NCBI GenBank assembly: GCA_943372995.1
Contig: CALSAQ010000005.1
Coordinates: 62,001-126,000, forward strand
DNA from: CAJBVG01 sp943372995
Lineage (GTDB): Bacteria; Bacteroidota; Bacteroidia; Sphingobacteriales; Sphingobacteriaceae
Reading direction: 5' to 3'
DNA: 64,000 bases
Part shown: piece by piece, positions 45,888-55,017 of the stretch
Layout of the letters: the number at the start of each line of letters is the position of its first letter
How positions within the stretch are numbered: position 1 is the first letter of the stretch
Notes under the pieces: generated by a model
What the model was told of the DNA's origin: nothing
What the model saw: only the letters and a program-made list of their open reading frames with translations
The model's database searches: none
Position numbers and translations under genes: made by a program

Positions 45888-48503
45888 TTAGGCTATATTA
45901 ATAGGCGATTTTTCTTCAATATTTTCAAAAAACAGTTCATTATTCTGGCCTAATTTCAATAATATTGAAGAGTCTTTATTGATTTTACCTGCCAAGATAT
46001 ACTTCGACAATTCGTTTAATACTTTTTTCTGAAGCACTCTTTTTAATGGGCGAGCTCCAAACTGAGGATCATAACCTAGTTGCGATAACCAATCTATCGA
46101 TTCTTCAGTCGCACTTAAATCAATACCCATTTCTGCAACATGTTTCTGTATTGCTTTAAATTGCATCACCACAATTTCTTTCACTTCCTCTCGGGTAAGA
46201 GGATTAAACATAATTACTTCGTCTATCCTATTTAAAAATTCCGGACGAATAGTTTGTTTCAACAATTCAAACACTTGTGTTTTTGCTCTTGCTATTGTTG
46301 CTTCTCTATTCAAATCATTTAATTGAGAAAACTCATCTTGTATGATATGTGCACCAATATTTGAGGTCATGATAATAATGGTGTTCTTAAAATTCACCAC
46401 ACGACCTTTATTATCGGTCAATCGACCATCATCTAATACTTGCAACAAAATATTAAATACATCAGGGTGTGCTTTTTCAATTTCATCTAAGAGGATCACC
46501 GAATAAGGTCTACGACGTACCGCTTCGGTTAACTGTCCGCCTTCATCATATCCCACATATCCAGGAGGCGCACCAATTAAACGAGAAACTGCATGTCTCT
46601 CTTGGTATTCCGACATATCGATACGTGTCATCGCATTATCGTCGTTGAACAAGAAATCTGCTAAAGCTTTTGCTAATTCAGTTTTACCCACACCAGTAGT
46701 TCCCAAGAAAATGAATGAACCTATCGGACGTTTTTTATCTTGTAAACCAGCTCTACTTCTTCTAACTGCGTCTGCTATAGCTTCTATTGCTTCTTCCTGA
46801 CCAATTACTCTTTGATGTAATTCTTCCTCTAAGTGCAACAGCTTTTCTCTTTCACTTTCAATCATTTTGTTTAAAGGTATGCCTGTCCAGCGAGATACAA
46901 CAGCTGCAATATCTTCGGCTGTCACCTCTTCTTTCATTATTCGAGAAGAGTTTTCTGCTAATTCCTTTTTTAAACTTTCTACTTTTTGCTCAGCTTCTTT
47001 AATTCTACCATATCTTATCTCTGCTACCTTACCATAATCACCACTACGTTCTGCTTGTTCTGCTTCTAATTTATATTGCTCAATGGCATTCAAATTTTCT
47101 TGTATGGTATTTACCAATTGTTTTTCTGATGTCCATTTTGCTCTAAATGTATTTCTCTCTTCACTAAGATTAGCAATCTCCTCATTTAAATCTGATAACT
47201 TCTTATTATCGCCTTCTCTTTTAATCGCTTCACGCTCGATTTCCAATTGCATAATTTTGCGTTCAATCTCATCTAAAGCTTCTGGTACCGAATCCATTTC
47301 TAAACGTAATTTAGAAGCTGCTTCATCCATTAAATCGATTGCTTTATCAGGTAAAAAACGATCTGAAATATATCGTTGTGAAAGCTCCACAGATGCTATT
47401 ATAGCCTCGTCTTTAATACGTACTTTATGATGCGTTTCATATCTTTCTTTTAATCCACGTAAAATTGAAATCGCATCTTCGGTATCGGGCTCTTCAACAT
47501 TTACTTTTTGAAATCTACGTTCTAAAGCTTTGTCTTTCTCGAAATATTTTTGATACTCGTTTAAAGTCGTAGCTCCTATTGCTCTTAACTCCCCACGTGC
47601 CAAAGCTGGTTTTAAAATATTTGCAGCGTCCATTGCACCTTCAGATGCTCCAGCCCCTACTAGTGTATGAATCTCATCGATAAATAAAATAATTTCTCCA
47701 TCACTTCCTGTTACTTCTTTTACTACCGCTTTTAAACGCTCTTCGAATTCTCCTTTATATTTTGCTCCTGCAATTAAAGAACCCATATCTAAAGAGAAAA
47801 CCGTTTTCGATTTTAAATTCTCAGGTACATCTCCTTTTACTATACGATGTGCTATACCTTCTGCAATTGCTGTTTTACCCACACCTGGCTCTCCAATAAG
47901 AATGGGATTGTTTTTAGTTCTTCTCGAAAGAATTTGAATTACTCTACGGATTTCTTCATCGCGACCGATTACTGGATCTAGTTTACCTTGCTCTGCAAGT
48001 TGATTTAAATTCTTTGCGTATTTTGATAGAGCTTGGTATGAGCTTTCTGCATTTGGGTCGTTTACTTTTGCATTTCCTCTTAACTCTTTTATAGCAAGAT
48101 TTACATCTTTTTCATTTAAGCCCGCATCTTTTAGCATCGACGATACCTTATCAGTTGTAATTAACAACGATAAAAACAAATGCTCAATAGAAACATAATC
48201 GTCGCCAAACTCTTTCATAATTTGGAGCGACTTGTTGAAAATTTGATTGGTAGCATTTGAGAGAAAAGGTCCACTACCCGAAACTTTTGGAAACGATTTG
48301 ATAATCGATTCATTTACCTCTTTTATTCTGTTCACATTTGCATTCGCTTTCTTTAATAAGAAAGGAATCACATGCTCATCAACTTCCAATAAAGCCTTTA
48401 ATAAATGTGCTGGCTCTACTGTATTTTGTTCATAACCTAGTGTAATTTCAATAGCCTTATTAATGGCTTCTTGAGATTTGATTGTATATTGCTGTAAATT
48501 CAT
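45888..48503 (-). CDS. clpB: ATP-dependent disaggregase ClpB
   Basis: About 871 residues from the ATG at 48503; another in-frame ATG lies two codons upstream. With DnaK it rescues aggregated proteins after heat stress. In order: Clp-N repeats (about 1-145), AAA1 (Walker A GEPGVGKTA, Walker B ILFIDEIHTLVGAG), the middle coiled-coil (about 410-520, the ClpB hallmark), AAA2 (Walker A GTTGVGKTE, Walker B VILLDEIEKAH) and the small C-terminal domain. The full coiled-coil excludes ClpA and ClpC. It appears to be transcribed alone. A short AT-rich gap separates it from copy 2 of the M4 peptidase. Confidence 0.96.
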   Translation of the reverse strand: MNLQQYTIKSQEAINKAIEITLGYEQNTVEPAHLLKALLEVDEHVIPFLLKKANANVNRIKEVNESIIKSFPKVSGSGPFLSNATNQIFNKSLQIMKEFGDDYVSIEHLFLSLLITTDKVSSMLKDAGLNEKDVNLAIKELRGNAKVNDPNAESSYQALSKYAKNLNQLAEQGKLDPVIGRDEEIRRVIQILSRRTKNNPILIGEPGVGKTAIAEGIAHRIVKGDVPENLKSKTVFSLDMGSLIAGAKYKGEFEERLKAVVKEVTGSDGEIILFIDEIHTLVGAGASEGAMDAANILKPALARGELRAIGATTLNEYQKYFEKDKALERRFQKVNVEEPDTEDAISILRGLKERYETHHKVRIKDEAIIASVELSQRYISDRFLPDKAIDLMDEAASKLRLEMDSVPEALDEIERKIMQLEIEREAIKREGDNKKLSDLNEEIANLSEERNTFRAKWTSEKQLVNTIQENLNAIEQYKLEAEQAERSGDYGKVAEIRYGRIKEAEQKVESLKKELAENSSRIMKEEVTAEDIAAVVSRWTGIPLNKMIESEREKLLHLEEELHQRVIGQEEAIEAIADAVRRSRAGLQDKKRPIGSFIFLGTTGVGKTELAKALADFLFNDDNAMTRIDMSEYQERHAVSRLIGAPPGYVGYDEGGQLTEAVRRRPYSVILLDEIEKAHPDVFNILLQVLDDGRLTDNKGRVVNFKNTIIIMTSNIGAHIIQDEFSQLNDLNREATIARAKTQVFELLKQTIRPEFLNRIDEVIMFNPLTREEVKEIVVMQFKAIQKHVAEMGIDLSATEESIDWLSQLGYDPQFGARPLKRVLQKKVLNELSKYILAGKINKDSSILLKLGQNNELFFENIEEKSPINIA

Positions 48504-48648
48504 AGTCATTCAATTTACTATGTATCCACAAAGTAAGAACCAAGAGTGTTTTTGGTCTAATAATCTGAATTTTTGACACTTAAAGCTATTTTTGGCCTGA
48601 CTATTTAGCAAAAAGAAGCAAGTTCGTCAGTAGAATTTACTAGGAGAA

Positions 48649-49206
48649 TTATTGTTTAGCGAATGATAACCCTTCTTCTTCCAATAGTTCTCTCAAGATG
48701 GGTAAACTAGACTTACCAAACCCGTGTAGATTTAATATATCTTTTTCGGTACAACGACTTAATTTCTTTAATGATTTTATCCCAGCGTTTTCGAGGGCAC
48801 GACGAGCTGGAGCAGACAATGATTCTAAGAAAAATGCGGGATTCTTTTTAGCTGCTCTTTCTATAGCTTCATTAAGTCTGTGCTTCACAATCTCTGCAAT
48901 TAATTTCAAAGGCAATGCTTCGTCGATAGGAAATTGTATTGCTCCTTTGGATGTTTTATACTTTTTTAATTGCTCTTTAAATACAACTATTGGCGATGCT
49001 GTTGGGTAAAATCCAATATGATTTTTATTGACAGCAAAGTATACAAGGTTCTCATAAAAATAAAATGCTGGCATTCCATAACTAATCTTCTCTTCAACTT
49101 TTGGAGCTGCTTTTAATATTGTTTTACGAAGTTGCTCTAATTTTACCTTAACATCATCAGGGCAACTTTTTATATATTGATCAATAGAAGTAATTCCAGA
49201 TTTCAT
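48649..49206 (-). CDS. DUF1801 protein with C-terminal helix-hairpin-helix domain
   Basis: A 185-residue fusion. Residues about 8-115 are a DUF1801 (YdhG-like) domain: TSIDQYIKSCPDDVKVKLEQ, KISYGMPAFYF and HIGFYPTASP. Residues about 125-180 (LSAPARRALENAGIKSLKKL, DILNLHGFGKSSLPILRELL) look like the helix-hairpin-helix of RNA polymerase alpha C-terminal domain or of repair proteins, a DNA-binding fold. DUF1801 alone has an iron-chaperone-like structure of unknown role. The linkage suggests a DNA-associated function, but I know no assigned activity. Confidence 0.75.
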   Translation of the reverse strand: MKSGITSIDQYIKSCPDDVKVKLEQLRKTILKAAPKVEEKISYGMPAFYFYENLVYFAVNKNHIGFYPTASPIVVFKEQLKKYKTSKGAIQFPIDEALPLKLIAEIVKHRLNEAIERAAKKNPAFFLESLSAPARRALENAGIKSLKKLSRCTEKDILNLHGFGKSSLPILRELLEEEGLSFAKQ

Positions 49207-49210
49207 AAAC

Positions 49211-50131
49211 TTATTCCTTAATAATTTTCTTTCTAAAAATACTATCTAAGGTTCTTATTTCAAGTAAATAATTACCTTTCGCATAATTCATAGTTGATAG
49301 CTGATATTCGGTATTGCTTATATTATATTTATCTAATAGTCTTCCTGTGTAATCGTAAACAAAAACACTATTGATAATCACATCAGAATGAACTATTAGT
49401 AAATCTTGAGTAGGTATAGGATATACATCTAATGCTATCTTATGAGAAGGAGTCACACTTGTTGGTATACTGCATTGTCCTTTATATAAGGTATCACCAT
49501 TTAAAGTAAAGCTTAACAACGAATATCCACACTCAGGACAACCATTTCTACATATAGGTGCTAAAAATCCTGAGCTTGGTCCTACACCTTCAATTAAATA
49601 AAAAGCCAAAGGATACATAGAACTACTAATTCTCCATCTCTTTCTACCTTCATTTCCTATACAAACTGTATCATGATTTAATAACGTAATTGTTGGGTTT
49701 ATACCACAACCTAAATTCTTCACTAGTGAATCTACGGGTGTTTGATTTGAAAAATTATAATTGTAATAAAGATATTCCGTACTATCGGAATGCATGAGAT
49801 AGATTCTTTTATTTTCTTCTCGAACTAATCCTTGAAAAATTAATGATTCTGTGGTGTCTTTCTCAAGATAAGGATTGCCTAAAGAATCAAATAATGTTTT
49901 AGTTAAAATACAGAAATCTTGTGAATACAATTTATAATACACCTTATTGTTGTAGGTAGAATCACCATTGAAGTATTTAGTGTAAATACAATAGGTAGAA
50001 TTACCAAAACCAGAATAACTAAACGATTGTGTCCATTTGGCTGTTTCGTTTATATAGGTTTGAGCATTTAGTTTTTGGGTAAAAACGACAATCAAAATGA
50101 ACGCACTTGCCCATTTAGTTAATTTAGTCAT
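49211..50131 (-). CDS. Small T9SS type A cargo protein (paralogue of next gene)
   Basis: About 306 residues from the ATG at 50131; the frame opens at 50164. A signal peptide (ending LNAQ) is followed by a beta-rich domain of unknown fold, with YLIEGVGPSSGFLAPIC and a Cys-rich turn (CRNGCPECGYS). The last 70 residues are a type A sorting domain (VYPIPTQDLLIV, AKGNYLLEI). The spacing and the IEGVG motif are shared with the protein at 50169, so the two are tandem paralogues. Function unknown; probably surface or secreted. Confidence 0.78.
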   Translation of the reverse strand: MTKLTKWASAFILIVVFTQKLNAQTYINETAKWTQSFSYSGFGNSTYCIYTKYFNGDSTYNNKVYYKLYSQDFCILTKTLFDSLGNPYLEKDTTESLIFQGLVREENKRIYLMHSDSTEYLYYNYNFSNQTPVDSLVKNLGCGINPTITLLNHDTVCIGNEGRKRWRISSSMYPLAFYLIEGVGPSSGFLAPICRNGCPECGYSLLSFTLNGDTLYKGQCSIPTSVTPSHKIALDVYPIPTQDLLIVHSDVIINSVFVYDYTGRLLDKYNISNTEYQLSTMNYAKGNYLLEIRTLDSIFRKKIIKE

Positions 50132-50168
50132 ATTTAGTAGTTTAGCTAAAACTAATTTACACAAATGA

Positions 50169-51110
50169 TTATAATTTTATTACTTTTTTTGTGGTAAAAT
50201 TATTGTTGTGTTCTATCTTAATAAAATAAGTACCTGAAATTAACGAACTAATGTCGATTCTCGAATTAGTGCTTCCATAATCTGCAGAGAGTACCTTCCT
50301 TCCAAACAAATCATAAAGAGTATACTTAAAAGATTCTATACTTCCATTTATTATTATGTAATCTGTTACAGGATTAGGATATATTTCCAGTTGATCTAAA
50401 TTATTAGCATCAGTTGTAGAAACTGTGCCACAATTTTGCTCTGGATCGGCTAAACAATCTGACCTGTACATTGGTTCATAATCATAAATAGTTGCACCAT
50501 CAAGCTTTACACATCTCAAGTATGAAGATTCGTCGTTAATATATATATAATACATATTTAACAATCCGAAATTGGTACCGATTCCCTCTATCCAAGTAAC
50601 ATGCAATGGTGTGCGATCAACAGGTTCAGAAAAGGTGAACATTTTTCGCTTACTTCCATCGTTAATGGTAATTTCGAAAACAGAATCGACAATAAATTTT
50701 TGATATCCAACTAAATCAATCCATATTTCAGCTGTATCTTCTTTTTTTAAGTTATAATCGTAAACCAATTTTTCGTTCATGGATGTATCGAAGTGCATGG
50801 CTGCTACATATACCCTGTTAGAGTCTTCTCTATACCCCCCTATGAATCTAGTAGAGCTCGAAACTAGTGAATCTTGGTGAGTAGTAGTTAATTGTGCATA
50901 CTTGTAGATGTCTGTTTGTATGGTGATTTTTTTATATGGGATAGTATTGAAAGTGGTATCTCCTTTAATGGATACATGATCTACAAAATAGACCCCATTA
51001 ATAATACTTGCCCAATAATTACACCAAACTTCTTTATGCTCTCTTTCTTGAGCATAGGTAGAATTAAACAACAATAAAGACAGTAGAGTGATATAGCAAA
51101 TGTTTTTCAT
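50169..51110 (-). CDS. Small T9SS type A cargo protein
   Basis: About 313 residues from the ATG at 51110 (MKNICYITLLSLLLF, signal peptide ending TYAQ). A beta-rich domain of unknown fold contains TWIEGIGTNFGLL and a Cys-containing turn (CLADPEQNCG). A type A sorting domain follows (IYPNPVTDYIIINGS, SGTYFIKIEH). Same layout as the protein at 49211, 37 bp downstream, on the same strand. The lower conservation of the middle suggests divergence after duplication. Role unknown. Confidence 0.78.
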   Translation of the reverse strand: MKNICYITLLSLLLFNSTYAQEREHKEVWCNYWASIINGVYFVDHVSIKGDTTFNTIPYKKITIQTDIYKYAQLTTTHQDSLVSSSTRFIGGYREDSNRVYVAAMHFDTSMNEKLVYDYNLKKEDTAEIWIDLVGYQKFIVDSVFEITINDGSKRKMFTFSEPVDRTPLHVTWIEGIGTNFGLLNMYYIYINDESSYLRCVKLDGATIYDYEPMYRSDCLADPEQNCGTVSTTDANNLDQLEIYPNPVTDYIIINGSIESFKYTLYDLFGRKVLSADYGSTNSRIDISSLISGTYFIKIEHNNNFTTKKVIKL

Positions 51111-51187
51111 AAATAGGTTTTTATGAAGGCCTATCAATTAGCATACCAATAGTGCTTAAAAGATTAAATCGTTACACAAAGTATACG

Positions 51188-52555
51188 CTAATACTCTAAA
51201 ATCAATGATTTTTTAACAAAACGATGGATGATATTCTGTATATCTCTATTATGACTATATTTTTTAATTGTATTTCTGAGTTCTTCAACATTAGGGAAGC
51301 CATAATCCGCATCGAAATATCCAAAGCCTTTGTATTGTCCTTGCTCAATGCAAACAATCGATTTCTCATTATTAGTTCTTCCTTTATTTATGATAAAGAA
51401 ATTTTTAGAATGGAAGCTAAAACTTTCCATTGCTTTAGTCGCTCTTTCATTGTATAAATTAGCTTCTTCATTCCCGAGGCAGGCCCCTTTACATTTTTTC
51501 AATTGATAATTAAAGCACGGTCCTTTAAATGCGTGCAAATCACACTTACTTAAACACAATTCATATTGATCAACAATTTTTTCAAATATTTTCTTCGCTT
51601 CAAAACCCGAATCTATAGTAGTTATAGGCTCCTTCTCTTCTTGATATCTATCTACATAAAAATTCAAGTATCCTTGTAAATCATATCTATGGTAGATGCT
51701 ATATAAAGGTACGGCTCTCGACTTCTTCTGTACGGTGTTATAAATAGGTTTAATTTTCTTTATCTCATCCGACTCTAACAACAATGCTATTAATTCTGAA
51801 CCTGTATTCTCGATACTAATGTGTGCAATTTCATTCAGCATTCTCATCGATTTATGAGTTCCTGTGCCTGCGAAGTGTTGCAAGATTCTTTTTTTTATAT
51901 CATTACTTTTCCCTACGTAAATTACATCTCCATTACTATTATGAAAATAATATACCCCTGTTACACCAGTAGGAATTTTCGAAAGAGCTTCTTCTTTTAG
52001 TAGTGGAGGTAATTTCTTAGGGGTAACAATAGACGCATTTTTTATGTCGTTGGTAAGTTGATGTTCCGACTTTAATATCTTATCGAATAAAATGGCAGTA
52101 GCTTTTGCATCACCTAAGGCTCTATGTCTGTTTTGAATACTTATACCTAAACTCTGACAAATATTTCCTAAACTATAAGAAGAATGCCCAGGAAAAACAG
52201 TTCTGCTCATCCTCACTGTACATAATGTTTTTCTGTGGTAGTTGTACCCTAAATCTTTAAAAGCTGCTTGTATAAAACCATAATCAAAAGAAACATTATG
52301 AGCTACAAAAACAGCTGAGTCAGTAAGTTCAATAATTTTTTTTGCTACCTCGTAGAATTTTGGTGCGTTCTCCACCATCTCATTTGTAATACCTGTAATC
52401 TGAGTAATTTGATAGGGAATAGAACACTCGGGGTTAATAAGAGTGGAAAACTCATCAATAATTTCTGAACCATTATGACGGATGATTGCAATTTCTGTGA
52501 TTCTACTTCTATCTGGGGTTCCACCTGTAGTTTCTATATCAATAATCGCATACAT
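51188..52555 (-). CDS. DEDDh exonuclease fused to GIY-YIG (UvrC-like) nuclease
   Basis: A 455-residue fusion. Residues about 1-170 form a DnaQ-type exonuclease: AIIDIETTGGTPD (DxE), FVAHNVSFDYGF, and HRALGDAKAT (the H and D of DEDDh). Residues about 190-285 are a GIY-YIG domain (GVTGVYYFHNSNGDVIYVGK, KKRILQHF), and a UvrC/Cho-like Cys-containing region follows (CLSKCDLHAFKGPCFNYQLK, CKGACLG). Together they suggest a DNA repair nuclease that both nicks and trims. The fusion occurs in several bacteria, but its pathway role is not settled. The four-Cys cluster may bind a metal. Confidence 0.88.
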   Translation of the reverse strand: MYAIIDIETTGGTPDRSRITEIAIIRHNGSEIIDEFSTLINPECSIPYQITQITGITNEMVENAPKFYEVAKKIIELTDSAVFVAHNVSFDYGFIQAAFKDLGYNYHRKTLCTVRMSRTVFPGHSSYSLGNICQSLGISIQNRHRALGDAKATAILFDKILKSEHQLTNDIKNASIVTPKKLPPLLKEEALSKIPTGVTGVYYFHNSNGDVIYVGKSNDIKKRILQHFAGTGTHKSMRMLNEIAHISIENTGSELIALLLESDEIKKIKPIYNTVQKKSRAVPLYSIYHRYDLQGYLNFYVDRYQEEKEPITTIDSGFEAKKIFEKIVDQYELCLSKCDLHAFKGPCFNYQLKKCKGACLGNEEANLYNERATKAMESFSFHSKNFFIINKGRTNNEKSIVCIEQGQYKGFGYFDADYGFPNVEELRNTIKKYSHNRDIQNIIHRFVKKSLILEY

Positions 52556-52568
52556 AAGAAAATGTATC

Positions 52569-53342
52569 TTAATTTATAAGATATACAGGAATAAATTGAG
52601 CTAGAGTAATTCTATTTCTATCGTAAAGAAATAAGGTGTTTGATTTTATTGCATAAGAATTTACCTGTTCAAAAATATAAAGAAACTCGAGTTCAGTTTG
52701 CATATTTTTACAAGCTCTTAAGGTGTTTATCATTTTAGAAAAAAACAACCTATTACCTTCTGCCGTTTCAAAATTTCCATTAAAATAGTTACACCCACCA
52801 TAGCCAGAAACCTTGCTCCCATTTGCAAATAGCATAATGTATGGTTTAGTTCTTTGTGATGTATCTTCTTTTAATTTAATATTTCCTAAGCTGTTTAATT
52901 TCCAATGAGTATTTAACAAAGTAGCTGTAGTTCCCGCTTTAGTCAACTGGTTTGCACTATCTATCAGTGGTTTTTCATCTTTATCTAAAAGAACAATACC
53001 ATTTTCAACAACCTTAAATTTAAATTGAGATTTACTGTATGTATTAGAAATTAATTCAATAGCACTTCCTTTTTTCATCCATTTTATAATGCCAGTATCG
53101 TTAAGCAATTCAATACTTTTCCCTAAATAACTACGTGAAATCAGATATGTATTATCAGCATTAAGTTTTACCTCTGTTTGTATTCCAGCACAATCAGCAC
53201 ATGGCAACACACCTCTGTAAATACCAACCCAACCTGTAGTATTAGTGTTATTATTACTTTTTTGAGGAAGCTTCTTTTTAGAACTGCATGAGAAGAGAAC
53301 TAAAACAGTAAGTAATAGATATACTAGCTTTCTTCTCATCAC
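52569..53342 (-). CDS. NlpE-like and META domain lipoprotein
   Basis: A 257-residue lipoprotein (lipobox LFSC, Cys19). Residues about 37-120 resemble the N-terminal domain of copper-homeostasis lipoprotein NlpE, including the CxxC motif in LPCADCAGIQTEVKL. Residues about 145-250 are a META (HslJ-like) domain (LNTHWKLNSLG, SGYGGCNYFNGNF). NlpE in enterobacteria reports envelope and copper stress; whether this fusion senses anything is not known. It is in a run of minus-strand genes without obvious metal-handling partners. Confidence 0.82.
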   Translation of the reverse strand: MMRRKLVYLLLTVLVLFSCSSKKKLPQKSNNNTNTTGWVGIYRGVLPCADCAGIQTEVKLNADNTYLISRSYLGKSIELLNDTGIIKWMKKGSAIELISNTYSKSQFKFKVVENGIVLLDKDEKPLIDSANQLTKAGTTATLLNTHWKLNSLGNIKLKEDTSQRTKPYIMLFANGSKVSGYGGCNYFNGNFETAEGNRLFFSKMINTLRACKNMQTELEFLYIFEQVNSYAIKSNTLFLYDRNRITLAQFIPVYLIN

Positions 53343-53346
53343 AATT

Positions 53347-53745
53347 TTATTTTAGAATAGATTTTAATGTATCAACTTGGTGATTCACTAATTTGGTTAG
53401 CGGACCAACAGCCATCATTTTAATAAAGGGATTAAGGTCTGCATGAATAATCATTTTAGCACTCGAATTGGTATCGCCTCCTGTAATTATCCATTCAATT
53501 TTAATATCAAATGGTGCTTTGGCAGATGGAATAATTACCACCTTACCCGCTGGATCTCGTTCAGAAATTTTCAATTCTAATTTTGCCATGTTCTGAATCG
53601 TAAATTTACATTCGTCTTCAGTAGAAGTCCAATTGTAAACCGATTCGGGCATTAATTTTTCGTGATTGTTTGCATTAGCAAGAAATGTATACACTTCTGT
53701 TAACGATTTATCTAATTGTACTTCTTGGCTTTCTATGCTTGTCAT
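53347..53745 (-). CDS. SRPBCC/START-like domain protein
   Basis: About 132 residues from the ATG at 53745, just after the pyrE stop. A single helix-grip SRPBCC-like domain: an N-terminal strand and helix (VYTFLANANNHEKLMPE), curved sheet, and a long C-terminal helix (VNHQVDTLKSILK). Such domains bind hydrophobic ligands. The pocket cannot be predicted, so function is open. It is probably cotranscribed with pyrE, which ends 2 bp upstream. Confidence 0.72.
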   Translation of the reverse strand: MTSIESQEVQLDKSLTEVYTFLANANNHEKLMPESVYNWTSTEDECKFTIQNMAKLELKISERDPAGKVVIIPSAKAPFDIKIEWIITGGDTNSSAKMIIHADLNPFIKMMAVGPLTKLVNHQVDTLKSILK

Positions 53746-53747
53746 AA

Positions 53748-54401
53748 TTATACAGTTTCTGCTTGCCCCCATTTAGATGGGTCTTCTCTCCACGATTTTA
53801 GCACTTCAACATCTTTCTCACTAATTGTGCCAGAACTCAAGGCCTGATCTATAAGATCAGAATAATTGCTCAATGAAATCAATTTGCAGTTTGCCTTCTT
53901 AAAATTCTCAACCGCTTCATTGAACCCATAATTGAAAATACAAACCATCCCTACTACCTCACATCCAGCAGCTCTTAATGCTTCTACAGCTTTTAAACTA
54001 CTTTTACCTGTAGATACCAAGTCTTCAACAACTACCACTTTTTGCCCCTCTTTCACTTCACCTTCAATCATATTATTCATTCCATGATCTTTAGGTGCCG
54101 ACCTCACATAAGCAAATGGTAAACCTAGTTCTTGAGCGACCAACACACCCTGAGGTATTCCTGCAGTTGCAACACCAGCTATTAAATTCACTCCAATTAG
54201 CTCTTCGTTAATCACTTCCGACAAACGTTGGCGAATGTAAGTACGTACAGGTGGGTAAGATAATGTTACTCTATTGTCGCAATAAATTGGCGACTTCCAG
54301 CCAGATGCCCATGTAAAAGGACTATTTGGCTGTAATTTAATGGCTTTGATTTGCAGCAAAAATTCTGCTACTTTTAACGATGTTTCCCTCTTACTAATCA
54401 T
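53748..54401 (-). CDS. pyrE: Orotate phosphoribosyltransferase
   Basis: A 217-residue phosphoribosyltransferase that makes OMP from orotate and PRPP. Features: FTWASGWKSPIYCDNR (orotate/substrate loop), LIAGVATAGIPQGV, AYVRSAPKDHGMNN (mobile loop Lys) and the PRPP motif VVVVEDLVSTGKSS. The length is normal for the family. It is divergent from the NUDIX gene, with 7 bp between start codons, and its -7 promoter element overlaps that gene's ATG. SRPBCC follows. Confidence 0.95.
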   Translation of the reverse strand: MISKRETSLKVAEFLLQIKAIKLQPNSPFTWASGWKSPIYCDNRVTLSYPPVRTYIRQRLSEVINEELIGVNLIAGVATAGIPQGVLVAQELGLPFAYVRSAPKDHGMNNMIEGEVKEGQKVVVVEDLVSTGKSSLKAVEALRAAGCEVVGMVCIFNYGFNEAVENFKKANCKLISLSNYSDLIDQALSSGTISEKDVEVLKSWREDPSKWGQAETV

Positions 54402-54405
54402 ACCG

Positions 54406-54413
54406 CAAATGTA
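54406..54413 (-). promoter_or_regulatory. -7 promoter element of pyrE overlapping the NUDIX ATG
   Basis: TACATTTG on the minus strand covers the start codon of the divergent NUDIX gene (ATG 54409-54411) and ends only 4 bp upstream of the pyrE ATG. The two genes would compete for this short stretch. Confidence 0.55.
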
Positions 54414-55017
54414 TAAAATTTATATCAACGAAAAGCCTGTATTCTTATGTTCTGAAGAAGAATTTCCTAACATCAAAAATAAGAGCTATTCTATTAACTA
54501 TGAACAAGATATCCACCCATTTAGTGCTGATTTTTTACAAAAAATTAACATTGAAAATGGTATAGTCTATGTTTCTAGTAATCCCGAAGCTCTTTTTAAA
54601 CGTTTTACAAAATCACTTATTGTGATTGAGGCTGCTGGTGGATTAATCCTAAACCAAGAGCGAACAAAAATCCTTTTTATCTATAGAAGAAATAAATGGG
54701 ATTTACCTAAAGGAAAAATAGATGAAGGGGAATCGATAAAAAAAGCTGCATGGAGAGAAGTAGCGGAAGAATGCGGACTAAAAACACATCAAATTGAAGA
54801 TCATCTATACGATTCGTATCATGTCTACGCACTTAAAAACAAGTGGATACTAAAAAAAACATATTGGTATTTAATGTCTGCAGAAGAAGAACTACTTACT
54901 CCTCAACTCGAAGAAGACATAACAAAAGCAGAGTGGATACCTGTAAACGATGCACTAAATAAAATTAAAGAGGAAACTTATCCGATGATAATTGATATAT
55001 TGAGATGTGAGATGTGA
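54409..55017 (+). CDS. NUDIX hydrolase
   Basis: About 202 residues from the ATG at 54409, the start closest to the divergent pyrE; the frame opens at 54340. An N-terminal region (about 1-70) of unknown role precedes the NUDIX domain, whose box is GKIDEGESIKKAAWREVAEE with ECGLK, the expected GX5EX7REUXEEXGU. It hydrolyses a nucleoside diphosphate linked to another moiety; the substrate is unknown. The last codons (LRCEM and stop) come from a heptamer repeat TGAGATG that runs into the gap before coaD. Confidence 0.88.
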   Translation: MYKIYINEKPVFLCSEEEFPNIKNKSYSINYEQDIHPFSADFLQKINIENGIVYVSSNPEALFKRFTKSLIVIEAAGGLILNQERTKILFIYRRNKWDLPKGKIDEGESIKKAAWREVAEECGLKTHQIEDHLYDSYHVYALKNKWILKKTYWYLMSAEEELLTPQLEEDITKAEWIPVNDALNKIKEETYPMIIDILRCEM

